The notes: generated from the sequence alone by a model not told the origin. Positions 1 to 7,513 are shown, numbered from the stretch's first letter. The stretch: 24,240 nt of DNA from Anaerolineales bacterium (GCA_012032575.1 JAAUSP010000037.1:1-24240), one strand, 5' to 3'. A program made the numbers and translations.

Positions 1-871
1 CAGCGCCTTGCGCTGGGGACCGGCATTGCCCTGGCATTTTCGCGCAGCCCGGCGGCGCTGGCCTACCTGGCCTGGGATTTGGCCCGTTTTTCACAGGGCC
101 GTTTTTATTTTGGGCCTGGGCGCTCAGGTCAAAGCGCATAACGAGCGCCGCCTGGGAGTCAAATGGGAAAAGCCGGTCGAGAAAATGCGCGAGGTCATCC
201 TGGCTTTGCGCCATTTCTGGGACTGCTGGCAAAATGGGACCAGATTGAATTTTCGGGGCGAGTTTTTCAAGCTGACCCTGATGACCCCATTTTTCAACCC
301 CGGCCCGCACGATTACCCCCATGTGCCGATTTATCTCGCCGGGGTCAATGCCCGCATGTGTCAACTGGCCGGCGAGTTGTGCGAGGGGCTGCACGTCCAT
401 CCGCTGCACACCGTCCGCACCTTGCGCGAAGTGACGCTGCCCAACATCGAACACGGGTTGGCCCTTAGTGGCCGCCGGCGCAGCGACATGGAATTGAGCA
501 GCAGCATCTTCGTCATCCCCACCGATGACCCGGTTCAGGCTCAACGCTGCGAAGCCGAAACCCGCCAGCAAATTGCTTTTTACGCCAGCACGCCTGCCTA
601 TAGAGTGGTCTTTGATGTCCACGGCTGGAGCCAGACCGCCGAGCAACTGAGCGCGTTGGCCGCTCGCGGCCGCTGGGCCGAGATGCCGGCCCTCATCGGC
701 GACGACATCCTGGCCGAGTTTGTCCTGCGCGGCACATGGGCGGAGCTGCCGGGGCTGGTCAAGGCCAAATATGGCGGCTTGCTGGACCGGGTGAGTTATT
801 ATTTCCCTTTTGGGCCCGGTCAAAACGATCAGGGCTGGCAGGCTACGCTGGCCGGATTCAACGACGCATAA
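1..871 (+). CDS. LLM-class F420-dependent oxidoreductase (TIGR03617-like), 5'-partial, frameshifted
   Basis: This is the C-terminal ~290 residues of a luciferase-like (LLM) flavin/F420-dependent oxidoreductase; the start lies left of the window. Bases 1-105 read in frame 1 as a typical segment (LALGTGIALAFSRSP, then AYLAWDLARFSQGRF). From about base 106 the match continues in frame 2 (ILGLGAQVKAHNERR, then the C-terminal half ending in GFNDA). Removing one T from the T5 run at 102-106 joins the two parts as GRFILGLGAQVKAH, the usual wording of the family. The second half shows LAGVNARMCQLAGELCEGLHVHP, which in this family lies near the cofactor site. The substrate cannot be told. The TIGR03617 assignment is from recognition of the sequence, not a search. 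The shift is more likely a sequencing error than real decay, because the rest reads cleanly. Confidence 0.8.
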   Translation, partial: SALRWGPALPWHFRAARRRWPTWPGIWPVFHRAVFILGLGAQVKAHNERRLGVKWEKPVEKMREVILALRHFWDCWQNGTRLNFRGEFFKLTLMTPFFNPGPHDYPHVPIYLAGVNARMCQLAGELCEGLHVHPLHTVRTLREVTLPNIEHGLALSGRRRSDMELSSSIFVIPTDDPVQAQRCEAETRQQIAFYASTPAYRVVFDVHGWSQTAEQLSALAARGRWAEMPALIGDDILAEFVLRGTWAELPGLVKAKYGGLLDRVSYYFPFGPGQNDQGWQATLAGFNDA

Positions 872-945
872 ATCTGCCGTAACGCTTTCCGTAACGGTCA
901 GCAGACACCCCCCCGCTAAACTAAAGGCAACTGACTAATCCAACC

Positions 946-953
946 GAGGAGGA
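946..953 (+). promoter_or_regulatory. Strong ribosome binding site of the cytochrome c gene
   Basis: GAGGAGGA lies seven bases before the ATG at 961. It supports that start over the in-frame codons further inside. Confidence 0.75.
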
Positions 954-960
954 AGTTGCC

Positions 961-1872
961 ATGAAAAAGTTTTTCAAATGGGCGGGCCTGATTGTGGGGT
1001 CCCAGGTAGGGCTTATCGCGCTGGCTCTGGGGGTAGTCTACCTTATGAGTGAAGCGCAGTTGAATAAAGTATACGACATAAACCCCGCGCCGGTGGCCAT
1101 CCCCACCGATGCGGCTTCTATCGCCGAAGGGGAACGGCTCTTTGCTACGCGCGGCTGCGGTGACTGTCACAAAGGCAACGGCGCGGGCGGCGATTTTATT
1201 GACGATCCGTTGTTGGGACGCATCGGCGCGGCCAATCTGACCGGTGGTCAGGGCAGCCGCAGCGGCAGTTTTAACGACAGCGATTGGGTGCGGGCCATCC
1301 GCCACGGGGTTGGCCCCGACGGCAAGCCGTTGTGGATTATGCCTTCGCAGGAATTCAACGGGATCAACGACAAGGATTTGGGGGCGCTCATCGCCTATAT
1401 CAAAAGCCTGCCGCCGGTGGATCTGGAAATTCCGCAGAAGCAGTTGGGACCGCTGGGGCGAGTCCTGTTGGTAGCGAGTGCGGATGTGGCCGTTTTGCCC
1501 GCCGAGCGGATAGATCACACCGCCCCCCGGCCCGCCGCCGTCGAGGTAGCCGCCAGCAGGGAGTACGGGGCGTACCTGGCCCAAACGTGCGTCGGCTGTC
1601 ACGGGGCCACCCTCTCAGGCGGCGCCATTCCCGGCGTTCCGGCTGAACCGCCCTATCCGGCCAACCTCACCCCCGACCCTGAAACCGGCCTGGGCACGTG
1701 GACCGAAGCCGACTTTGTGCAGGCCATCCGCACCGGCATCCGCCCCGATGGATCGGGTATTAATCCAACCGTTATGCCCTGGCCCAACTTTGCCCAGATG
1801 AGCGATACCGAACTCAGCGCTTTGTGGCTCTATCTCCAATCAGTTCCGGCCAAACCCGAAGGGCAGCGTTAA
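961..1872 (+). CDS. Membrane-anchored diheme cytochrome c
   Basis: The 303-residue protein has an N-terminal hydrophobic helix (about residues 9-29) after a short basic start, so it should be anchored in the membrane with the rest outside. Two cytochrome c domains follow, each with a CxxCH haem site: CGDCH at 66-70 and CVGCH at 210-214. Likely axial methionines follow each site (WIMPSQEF with Met127, VMPWPNF with Met272). Both domains carry the NLT and VQAIRTGI/VRAIRHGV wording of the family of diheme cytochromes seen with alcohol and aldehyde dehydrogenases. No partner dehydrogenase is next to it, so its electron donor and acceptor are unknown. A strong RBS sits seven bases upstream. It is convergent with msrB across a 188-base spacer that is nearly all inverted repeat. 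Confidence 0.9.
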   Translation: MKKFFKWAGLIVGSQVGLIALALGVVYLMSEAQLNKVYDINPAPVAIPTDAASIAEGERLFATRGCGDCHKGNGAGGDFIDDPLLGRIGAANLTGGQGSRSGSFNDSDWVRAIRHGVGPDGKPLWIMPSQEFNGINDKDLGALIAYIKSLPPVDLEIPQKQLGPLGRVLLVASADVAVLPAERIDHTAPRPAAVEVAASREYGAYLAQTCVGCHGATLSGGAIPGVPAEPPYPANLTPDPETGLGTWTEADFVQAIRTGIRPDGSGINPTVMPWPNFAQMSDTELSALWLYLQSVPAKPEGQR

Positions 1873-1878
1873 TCAAAA

Positions 1879-2036
1879 AAGACACCCGGTTTATCATAAG
1901 GCAGTTCCAAGAAAATAACCACTCAATATTCGTGTTACGTCTTACGTCTTGCGTGAGGTGAAGCTAACGGAACACGCAAGACGCAACACGCTTTGGCGAA
2001 TTTAAATCTTGGCACTACCGAAAACCCGGGTGTCTT
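1879..2036. repeat. 158-bp imperfect inverted repeat (MITE-like or long hairpin)
   Basis: The outer arms are AAGACACCCGG(-)TTT at 1879-1892 and AAACCCGGGTGTCTT at 2022-2036, nearly perfect complements. The inner arms are 1931-1955 and 1973-1990 (CACGCAAGACGCAACACG), with an extra ACGTCTT copy in the left arm. The parts between also pair loosely (CCAAGA with TCTTGG). No coding capacity and no clear target-site duplication were seen. It fills the space between the convergent cytochrome and msrB genes, so it could act as a two-way terminator or be a small non-autonomous mobile element. Confidence 0.7.
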
Positions 2037-2060
2037 ACGTTTTATGGACAAGCGTTAGAA

Positions 2061-2525
2061 TTATTTTGGCGGCTGGTTATTGGATTGGAACAACCGGAGA
2101 TATTCGCCGTAACCTTCCTCCTCCAGCTTTTCCACCGGAATAAAGCGCAGCGCCGCCGAGTTCATACAGTAGCGCAGGCCGGTCGGGTTGGGGCCGTCGT
2201 CAAAAACGTGGCCCAGGTGTGAGTCGGCATGTTTGGAGCGGACTTCGGTCCGGGCCATCCAGAGCTGGCGGTCAGTCCGGGTGGCGACATTGTCCGGTTC
2301 GAGGGGCTGGGTAAAGCTGGGCCAGCCTGTGCCGGAGTCGTACTTGTCCAAAGAGCTAAACAACGGCTCGCCGGAAACCACATCCACGTAAATCCCGGCC
2401 TTTTTGTTGTCCCAATATTCATTGCGGAAAGGGGGTTCGGTGCCCTCGTGCTGAGTCACCTGGTACTGCTCCGGCGACAGGCGCTGGCGCAGTTCGGCAT
2501 CGGACGGTTTGGTAAAATCTTTCAT
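2061..2525 (-). CDS. msrB: Peptide-methionine (R)-S-oxide reductase MsrB, one-cysteine form
   Basis: This 154-residue cytosolic enzyme repairs methionine-R-sulfoxide in proteins. Family signatures are all present: GEPLFSS (52-58), GWPSF (67-71), the [13 protein letters not shown] block (100-112) and the catalytic RYCMNSAAL with Cys120. Cys120 is the only cysteine. The two CxxC zinc sites are absent (D48/S51 replace the first pair), and the position that holds the resolving cysteine in the two-cysteine MsrB form (SGCGWPSF) is Thr66. Regeneration must therefore use direct attack by thioredoxin or another thiol. The start is fixed by AAGGAGG at 2531-2537, five bases before the ATG. A hairpin lies just upstream. 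Confidence 0.95.
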   Translation of the reverse strand: MKDFTKPSDAELRQRLSPEQYQVTQHEGTEPPFRNEYWDNKKAGIYVDVVSGEPLFSSLDKYDSGTGWPSFTQPLEPDNVATRTDRQLWMARTEVRSKHADSHLGHVFDDGPNPTGLRYCMNSAALRFIPVEKLEEEGYGEYLRLFQSNNQPPK

Positions 2526-2530
2526 CTTGA

Positions 2531-2537
2531 CCTCCTT
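2531..2537 (-). promoter_or_regulatory. Ribosome binding site of msrB
   Basis: Read on the minus strand the sequence is AAGGAGG, five bases before the ATG at 2525. It is a near-perfect Shine-Dalgarno sequence. Confidence 0.75.
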
Positions 2538-2552
2538 GAAAGTAATTTATAC

Positions 2553-2581
2553 GGAGTGCAAAAGTTTTGCTTTTGCACTCC
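2553..2581. terminator. Perfect 12-bp hairpin between the phosphatase-like gene and msrB
   Basis: GGAGTGCAAAAG (2553-2564) pairs exactly with CTTTTGCACTCC (2570-2581) around a five-base loop. It lies 80 bases after the stop of the minus-strand phosphatase-like gene and just before msrB. There is no T-tract on the minus strand after the stem, so it is a weak intrinsic terminator candidate. It could equally be a 5'-UTR structure of msrB or a repeat unit. Confidence 0.45.
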
Positions 2582-2661
2582 ACCCATCACTGTGAAGCTA
2601 AAATAGTGAGAAATATCTTAGCCTGCACAACAAGCAGAGTCAAGGGTAACCGCCAGCAAAT

Positions 2662-4167
2662 TTATTCCGTCACCGTAAATGAAGCGGTAGCCAAAACGAT
2701 GTAACCATCATCCAGCATCAACCGGAGTTCGTACTCGCCCGGAGGCAGCATCTCTTCGCCTAGCGCGGCGCTGTCGAAGGCGGCCTCGCCGGTGGGGCTG
2801 GCTTTGGTATAAGCGTAACCCCAGTAGCCGTTGTATAAATCGGGGTCGCCAGCGGAGTAGATCGCCAACCAATCCCAGCGATTAGCCGGAGCATTGTCCC
2901 AGGTGACGGTGATGGTCTCGCCGGCCTTGTAGCTGCTCTTGTCCGCGCTCACCGTTGGTATCCCCGCCGGGTCAACCAGCCAGAACTGGCTGCGTGATAC
3001 TTCTTCACCCTCAGCGCCGACCAGCACCGCTTCATAAAGCCCCGGCTCTAAATGCCCGGAGCCAAAGCTCACGCTGCCAAAGAAACTGGCCTCGTAGGGG
3101 GGCAGCCACATCAGGGCGTCTTCTTCGGCGCTGCCGCCCGCCGGAACAACTACAATCCGGTCAGTCTCTTCGCCGGTGGGGGCGTGATAGCGGACCACAA
3201 TCGGCTGGCCCACTTCAACCCGCCGCCGGTCGGGCGCAACAAACAGGGGCGGGACCACCGGCGTAACCCGCACGGTCGAAACAACCCCGCTGTGGTCCGA
3301 AGGAAAAGGCTGCATGCCAATATCCACAGTGGGCACACCAGTCGGGCCAACCAGCTCGCTGTTGAGCACTTCGACCGGGCCGCCGGCAAAAACCAGGTCA
3401 ATCCGGTCAACTATTTCGTCGGGATTGAGCCGGGGATAGGGATAGCCGTAGGTCCAGGTGATACCCGGCTCGGCCACAGGGTCGGGATGAATGGCTCGGT
3501 AGGTATCCTGCAAACCCGCTGCTTCGACCGCTGCCGTCACCGGCCATTCCAGCGGATATTTCACTTCCGCCCGCGCTTCAGCCACTGCCCCGGTCCAGTC
3601 CAGGTGCGACGGTGTGTTAAAATCGCCGGTCAGAAAAACCGGCGTCCCGGCTTCAATCAGCTTCGACAGGGTGGCTAACGTCGGTTCAATTGCCACCAGG
3701 CGAGTTGCTTTTTCCAGCTCCAGCACCTCTTCCGGCGAAGAACCATCCCGCACGGCATAGGGGCCATACGGGTCGGAAGGCAGATGGACATTGGCCAGGG
3801 CGACCACCTCGCCGGGATTAATTTGGGCATAAATGTAGGTCCCATTTCCGTCCGGCGGGTCAATCAGAGGAAACCGGGAGATGATCTGCATCCGCTCGTT
3901 GGCGTGAGGCCAGCCCAGCGCCTCGGCCAGCCGGCGAGTATTACCGCCCGCTTCCTGCAAGCCGACAATATCGGCCTGGGCTGCCTTGATTGTCTCAACC
4001 ACCTGGTTAAAATCCACCAACTCACCCCCGACCCAAATATTAAAGGTCATCACCCGGATTTCAACCGCTTTCGGGCCGGCCTCCTGGGCCTGCGCCGCCA
4101 GCACCGAGCAGAGCAGCAGCAGCATCGCCAGCAACAAGCCTCGCTTCCAGAAAAAATTCACCCTCAT
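2662..4167 (-). CDS. Secreted endonuclease/exonuclease/phosphatase-family protein with C-terminal beta domains
   Basis: The 501-residue protein begins with a signal peptide (basic MRVNFFWKRG, leucine-rich core, likely cut after AQA near residue 27). Residues ~37-300 form an EEP (DNase I/sphingomyelinase-like) domain with the expected metal and catalytic residues: N43 in FNIW, E72 in LQEA, H128 in NVHLPS, D182 and N184 in GDFNTPSH, D257 in DRIDLVF, and D291/H292 in SDHSGVV. Residues ~300-501 look like two beta-sandwich modules, the second containing WDWLAIYSAGDP. Substrates of this superfamily range from nucleic acids to phosphoesters and lipids, and nothing here decides between them. A good RBS (GGGAGGGAG) precedes the ATG at 4167. 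It may share a transcript with msrB downstream, although a hairpin separates them. Confidence 0.88.
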   Translation of the reverse strand: MRVNFFWKRGLLLAMLLLLCSVLAAQAQEAGPKAVEIRVMTFNIWVGGELVDFNQVVETIKAAQADIVGLQEAGGNTRRLAEALGWPHANERMQIISRFPLIDPPDGNGTYIYAQINPGEVVALANVHLPSDPYGPYAVRDGSSPEEVLELEKATRLVAIEPTLATLSKLIEAGTPVFLTGDFNTPSHLDWTGAVAEARAEVKYPLEWPVTAAVEAAGLQDTYRAIHPDPVAEPGITWTYGYPYPRLNPDEIVDRIDLVFAGGPVEVLNSELVGPTGVPTVDIGMQPFPSDHSGVVSTVRVTPVVPPLFVAPDRRRVEVGQPIVVRYHAPTGEETDRIVVVPAGGSAEEDALMWLPPYEASFFGSVSFGSGHLEPGLYEAVLVGAEGEEVSRSQFWLVDPAGIPTVSADKSSYKAGETITVTWDNAPANRWDWLAIYSAGDPDLYNGYWGYAYTKASPTGEAAFDSAALGEEMLPPGEYELRLMLDDGYIVLATASFTVTE

Positions 4168-4218
4168 TTCTCCCTCCCATCAATATAGATAAATTTCGGC
4201 CAACGTAACTGCTCAGCC

Positions 4219-4319
4219 ATGTCATTTCGACCGCAGGGAGAAATCCCCCGATACCTTACTTTTACGGGTTGTTCTCTGGGGATTTCTCGCTCCCCCTACG
4301 GGTCGCTCGAAAGGACATG
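4219..4319. repeat. Inverted repeat with ATGTCATTTCGACCGCAGGG-type arms
   Basis: The left arm at 4219-4247 (ATGTCATTTCGACCGCAGGG, then AGAAATCCC) pairs with the right arm at 4277-4319 (GGGGATTTCTCGCTCCCCC, then GGTCGCTCGAAAGGACAT). The right arm has extra bases (CGAGC-type insertions) compared with the left. The wording resembles a short dispersed repeat seen in many environmental genomes, but that is from memory. It encodes nothing. Confidence 0.7.
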
Positions 4320-4500
4320 AGCTTGAGTAATAACCGGCCAACTATAGCAGCCGCTATTTAATAGCTCTTTAAATCCGGGTTAACCTCCCATTAAAGGCAG
4401 GTAAAATTCTTTTTACAAAGTTTGGCGGTGATCGAACGAAGGGGGCAGCGACGCATTATGACACACATAGCCCCGGCGTGGCAAATCTTTTTTCAATAAT

Positions 4501-4537
4501 TCAGACCTTGCAGGTTTGGGCAACCTGTAAGATCTGA
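4501..4537. repeat. 16-bp-stem hairpin (TCAGACCTTGCAGGTT type)
   Basis: TCAGACCTTGCAGGTT (4501-4516) pairs with AACCTGTAAGATCTGA (4522-4537), with two mismatches that are wobble-type on one strand. The loop is five bases. It sits 31 bases beyond the stop of the minus-strand ScyD-like remnant, where a terminator would be expected. No T-tract follows on the minus strand. It looks like a dispersed palindromic element. Confidence 0.65.
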
Positions 4538-4567
4538 ATCTGATACGTTTCAATGACTGTTGATGAT

Positions 4568-5041
4568 CTAACGCGAGGTTTTGAAAAGGAATCGGCTTCG
4601 TTTCAACACCAGGCCAGCCGCACTCAGGCTGACGCCCAGCACTGCTACCAATCCGCCCACCCAGTTGCTTGCAGCCAAATCGCCGCCGGAGGTGGGTAAC
4701 GTGGCCGGAGCGGGTTCGGCAGCGGGAGCCGGCGCAGCGGCAGCCGGGTCGGGTAATGGCGTACCGGCCTGCTCGGTCAGCCCATCATATTTGACCACTT
4801 GGCCGGAACCGGGCGCGCCGATCCCGTTGATGCTTACGTAAGCATCGCCGGCTGCGTTGAAATCAATCGAGGTGGGAAACGACAGGCCGCTCATAATCAC
4901 TTCCGAGGCATCGCCTGCTTTGACCCGAATAATCGCGCCGCTGTTCGGCACCGGGCCTTGTTCGGTGAATTGGCCGACTTGTACGGCGTACATGGCCGGA
5001 TCAATTTTCAATAAATCATTAGCGCCGGCATCTAAAAACTA
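4568..5041 (-). pseudogene. Decayed ScyD/ScyE-like surface protein with LPTSGG anchor
   Basis: The readable part starts after a TAG at 5039-5041 and gives FLDAGANDLL, then continues from a TTG at 5011 for 147 residues. DAGANDLLKIDP is how an early repeat of ScyD/ScyE-type six-bladed proteins reads, whereas residues 7-76 (MYAVQVGQF, PNSGAIIRV, GLSFPTSIDFN, YVSINGIGAPGSG) match the end of that family. Some 90 residues between them, and the whole N-terminus with its signal peptide, seem missing. The C-terminus is intact: a Pro/Ala linker (83-104), LPTSG at 105-109, a membrane helix (~117-136) and a basic tail KRSRFLFKTSR. This resembles sortase-type or similar surface anchoring. The upstream break coincides with the edge of the inverted repeat at 5039-5163. 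Family membership is from recognition only. Confidence 0.6.
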
Positions 5042-5163
5042 TCAGTGGAACGCTGATTTTTGGGTAGGGGTTAAGCTGATTCGTCTGTCAGTATTTACCC
5101 TACGCAGGGAAAATTGAGAAGGTGAGCAGGCCACCTTTAAGGCAAATACCGACAGCCTGATAG
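5039..5163. repeat. 125-bp inverted repeat abutting the ScyD-like remnant
   Basis: The ends are CTATCAG (5039-5045) and CTGATAG (5157-5163). Inner arms CTGTCAGTATTTACC (5085-5099) and GGCAAATACCGACAG (5141-5155) pair at 13 of 15 positions. A central hairpin AAGGTG...CACCTT lies at about 5119-5137. The left tip supplies the TAG stop that closes the reading frame of the remnant. Confidence 0.6.
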
Positions 5164-5274
5164 AAAGTTGCCTGATTGATAGGGCCGGGGTAAACGGGTA
5201 TGCGGAAAGAATGGAACCAAAAAGCGTCGCCGAAACGTTACGGGCAGCGTTACGGGTTTGTCAGGGGGAGCAGA

Positions 5275-5530
5275 TTAGTGCCGGAAATGAATGAATATCC
5301 GGCCAAAAGTTGCGGTCATCCTTTTCAAGGCGGTGATAGAGCGCCCGAATGTGGGCCTGATTGAGAAACCGCAGCACCCGCTTTTTGAGCTGACCGCTGC
5401 CTTTACCCGGAATGATCTCGACCAGCGGAATCCGCCGGTCAATTGCATCCTGCACAATCCGGTTGAGTTCCGCCTCGATCCGGTCGCTGCGGTTATAGAT
5501 GTCGTGCAGGTCTAACGTTAATTTAGCCAT
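5275..5530 (-). CDS. Small Smr-domain protein (MutS/Smr family), frameshifted near the 3' end
   Basis: The protein is almost only an Smr (small MutS-related) domain: LDLHD at residues 6-10 and IIPGKGSGQLKKRVLRFL at 39-56, the GKGxGxL motif of a family with nuclease or nucleic-acid-binding activity. As sequenced, the frame ends in an unrelated tail after DDRNF. Dropping one base from the A4 run at 5305-5308 (T4 on the coding strand) gives DDRNFGRIFIHFRH and a TAA at 5275-5277, which fits the usual end of these proteins. The corrected length is 84 residues. It is likely cytosolic. Stand-alone Smr proteins act on RNA or branched DNA in some organisms, but the role here is unknown. It is divergent from the small membrane protein gene at 5666. 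Confidence 0.82.
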
Positions 5531-5559
5531 AGAGCGTCAGGTATCCTTATGCCATAATT

Positions 5560-5634
5560 TACCGCCGAGCACGGAGAGGTCGCAGAGTTTTTTCGTTAAT
5601 TTCTTAGCGGCCTCTGCGCTCTCTGCGGTGAGTA
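5560..5634. repeat. 75-bp inverted repeat rich in CTCTGCG/CGCAGAG
   Basis: The left arm at 5560-5587 (TACCGCCGAGCACGGAGAGG, then TCGCAGAG) pairs imperfectly with the right arm at 5611-5634 (CCTCTGCGCTCTCTGCGGTG, then AGTA), around an AT-rich loop with a T6 run. This resembles a CGCAGAG-type dispersed repeat found between genes in several phyla. It lies between the divergent Smr and small membrane protein genes, so it may overlap their promoters. Confidence 0.7.
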
Positions 5635-5665
5635 TTGCGGTCTTTAGCAAGATAGGTAGAGTAGG

Positions 5666-5896
5666 ATGCCGGACCAACAACTGCCCACCAACTATCGAAA
5701 AACGCGCCGTGATGAGGAACGCCGGCTGGTTATCCTGGTCATAGCAGTGCTGATGATTGTCGGCACCGGCCTGATTGGCCTCATCTGGGGAGCGGGGGCG
5801 GCGTTGCTGGGCGGCCTGTGTCTGCTGGGCGGGTCGGCTCTCATCGGTGGGTTGTGGCTGCTGTTGACCCTGGCCCAAAAGTTTATTGAGGATTAA
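5666..5896 (+). CDS. Small two-helix membrane protein, unknown function
   Basis: The 76-residue protein has a charged N-terminus (MPDQQLPTNYRKTRRDEERR), two hydrophobic helices (about residues 21-42 and 45-68, Gly/Leu-rich) and a short charged end (AQKFIED). The pattern is that of a small inner-membrane hairpin protein with both ends on the same side. I do not recognise a family. The stop is nine bases before the ATG of the SH3b/propeller lipoprotein gene, so the two are probably co-transcribed. No strong RBS is visible; AGTAGG lies just before the ATG. The antisense frame on the minus strand is a shadow. Confidence 0.7.
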   Translation: MPDQQLPTNYRKTRRDEERRLVILVIAVLMIVGTGLIGLIWGAGAALLGGLCLLGGSALIGGLWLLLTLAQKFIED

Positions 5897-5905
5897 TTCA
5901 GAACA

Positions 5906-7440
5906 ATGAAAAACTGGCTAATACTTATTTTCCTAACCCTGATCACCCTGACCGCCTGCGCCGCGCCGAGCAGCGCCAGCCCGACACCGACCATTGTCCG
6001 GCTGGACCGTTCCGCCCTGACGCCGACGACACCCATAGAAACGGTAGCCGATATCATGCCGCCTTCAACCTCAACCCCGACCGCAGCGGCCACGAGCGCA
6101 GCGGCCAAATCTACGGCCACGGCTACGCTTGAACCAGAACCTCAAGCCACCCTCAGCCCGACGGCTACGACCACCCCTGAAGCAGCGCAGGCCCAGGTTG
6201 TCGCAGCGGGTCTCAATGTCCGGGAAGGGCCGGGCGTCAGCTATGCCGCCGTCGGCACGGTGGCCCAGGGCGACACTCTGGATATCACTTCGGTCAGCGC
6301 CGACGGCAACTGGCTGCAAATTGTCACCAAAGCGGGCAAGTCCGGCTGGATTTCCAGCCAGCCTGCCTACACCCGTATCCTCGGCTCACTGGAGAATGTT
6401 AAAACGTTAAACGTTGAACGTTCAAACGTTCAAACTGCCAACACCCAACCTGCCACCCAATCTGGCGGCAAACTGATTTTCACCACCCGCAGCGGGGGCG
6501 ACCTGTACAGCGTCAATGCGGACGGGACCGATTTACAAAAACTAACCAGCGGGGTGATTGATCCCGTTGTCTCCCCGATGGAACGCAGGTTGCCTATACC
6601 CGTTGGGATGGGGCCAACATGGGTGCGCTCTATGTGCTGAACCTCAGCGACGGCAGCGAGCGGGTGGTTGCCGGCGACATCGCCCGGCCCAAATCACCGA
6701 CCTGGTCGCAGGATGGGCAGGAAATTATTTTCTCGTTCCAACACGGCGGCACGGTCAATCCCCAGCCGGAGTGCCGCGAGTTTGACTCCGACGACGGCAG
6801 GCAACTGCCCAATTTTAGCGAGATTGTCAGTGTGCATGTCAGCAATGATGGTGGGTTTAAGATTTGTTTCATCCGGGTAGAAGATTTGCAGTGGGGGCTG
6901 CGCCAGATCAATCTGGCTACCGGTCAGGCTGAAGATTTGCCCGCCGATATATACAGCTTCAATCCCACCTGGGACCCCCAAAACTCGTGGCGGGTCATTT
7001 ATGACGGCCTGCGCGGCTTGATGCAGCTTGATATAGCCAGCGGCGAACTCCAGCCTTTTACCACCGATGTGCGCGATACCGCTCCGGTTTTCTCGCCCGA
7101 CGGCCAAACCCTGGCCCTGACCTACAAACAACACGACCATTGGGAAGTCTACACTTACAATGTCGCCAGCGGCAGCCGCCAGCGGCTGACCAAGCCGCCG
7201 CTTTTGGCCGACCCGCAGTACAGCAGCGCCGCCCCGGCCTGGTCGCCCGATGGCTCACAAATCGCCTTTGTCACCGACCGCACCGGCCAATGGGAAATCT
7301 GGCTGATGAACGCCGAGTGCGTTAGCCTACCCGAAGGGTGCGGCAGCAACCAGCACGCCCTTTTTTCCTCAGAAGTGCAGGCGCAATTAGGGCTGAACTA
7401 TCAGGGTGTCAACGAGCGCTTGTTGAATTGGGTCCAGTAG
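5906..7440 (+). CDS. Lipoprotein with SH3b domain and TolB-like beta-propeller, frameshifted
   Basis: Residues 1-18 are a lipoprotein signal ending in LTAC (Cys18). A long Thr/Pro/Ala/Ser linker follows (~19-95). An SH3b domain spans ~96-158 (GLNVREGPGVSYAAVGTV, GNWLQIV, SGWIS). After a short odd linker comes a TolB/WD40-like propeller with repeated blades (SVNADGTDLQKLTSG, APVFSPDGQTLALTY, PAWSPDGSQIAFVTDRTG, QWEIWLMN). The frame breaks at VVSP: restoring one C to the C4 run at 6573-6576 gives VSPDGTQVAYTRWDG and joins the second half, for 511 residues. It should sit on the outer face of the cytoplasmic membrane and bind peptidoglycan, peptide or sugar; the ligand is unknown. It follows the small membrane protein gene at nine bases. 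Confidence 0.85.
6403..6430. repeat. Four AACGTT palindromes inside the lipoprotein gene
   Basis: AACGTT occurs at 6403-6408, 6410-6415, 6417-6422 and 6425-6430, spaced 7, 7 and 8 bases apart. Together they code NVKTLNVERSNVQT between the SH3b domain and the propeller. The stretch is unlike the G+C-rich gene around it and may be an in-frame repeat insertion. Confidence 0.6.
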
Positions 7441-7442
7441 GG

Positions 7443-7492
7443 GAGATTAGAGATTAGAGATTAGAGATTATTAATCTCCAATCTCCAATCTC
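7443..7492. repeat. GAGATTA heptamer array with its inverted copy
   Basis: GAGATTA is repeated four times in tandem at 7443-7470. It is followed at once by TAATCTC and two CAATCTC units at 7472-7492, so the two halves fold into a stem of about 21 bp with few mismatches. It starts two bases after the stop of the propeller lipoprotein and ends 21 bases before the next lipoprotein. It could weaken read-through, but there is no T-tract. Confidence 0.75.
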
Positions 7493-7513
7493 CTTCCTTC
7501 CAAAGGTATACTT

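Larger units (their letters stand above)
4168..4567. other. 400-bp gene-free spacer with two inverted repeats
   Basis: No convincing coding sequence was seen on either strand. The stretch is AT-rich in its middle (about 4330-4500) and holds two separate inverted repeats at 4219-4319 and 4501-4537. The promoter of the minus-strand phosphatase-like gene should lie here, but I could not pick a clear -35/-10 pair. Confidence 0.6.

Noticed and set aside
916..1602. A 228-codon open frame on the minus strand opposite the cytochrome c gene
   Set aside because: The plus-strand frame has two CxxCH sites, a membrane anchor and a strong RBS. The antisense frame has no family-like sequence and is a product of high G+C.
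3052..3678. A 208-codon plus-strand open frame
   Set aside because: It is antisense to the EEP-family gene, whose catalytic residues and signal peptide are all present, and it shows no recognisable protein features.
4568..5011. An intact small LPxTG-type surface protein
   Set aside because: It has no signal peptide, begins at a TTG inside homologous sequence, and lacks most of the family's length. A pseudogene fits better.
5537..5878. A 113-codon minus-strand open frame
   Set aside because: It is antisense to the small membrane protein and runs into an inverted repeat. Its Gln/Pro-rich start mirrors hydrophobic codons on the other strand.
7443..7492. CRISPR-like array of short repeats
   Set aside because: The units are seven bases with no spacers, and an inverted copy follows. 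It is a simple tandem/palindromic repeat.
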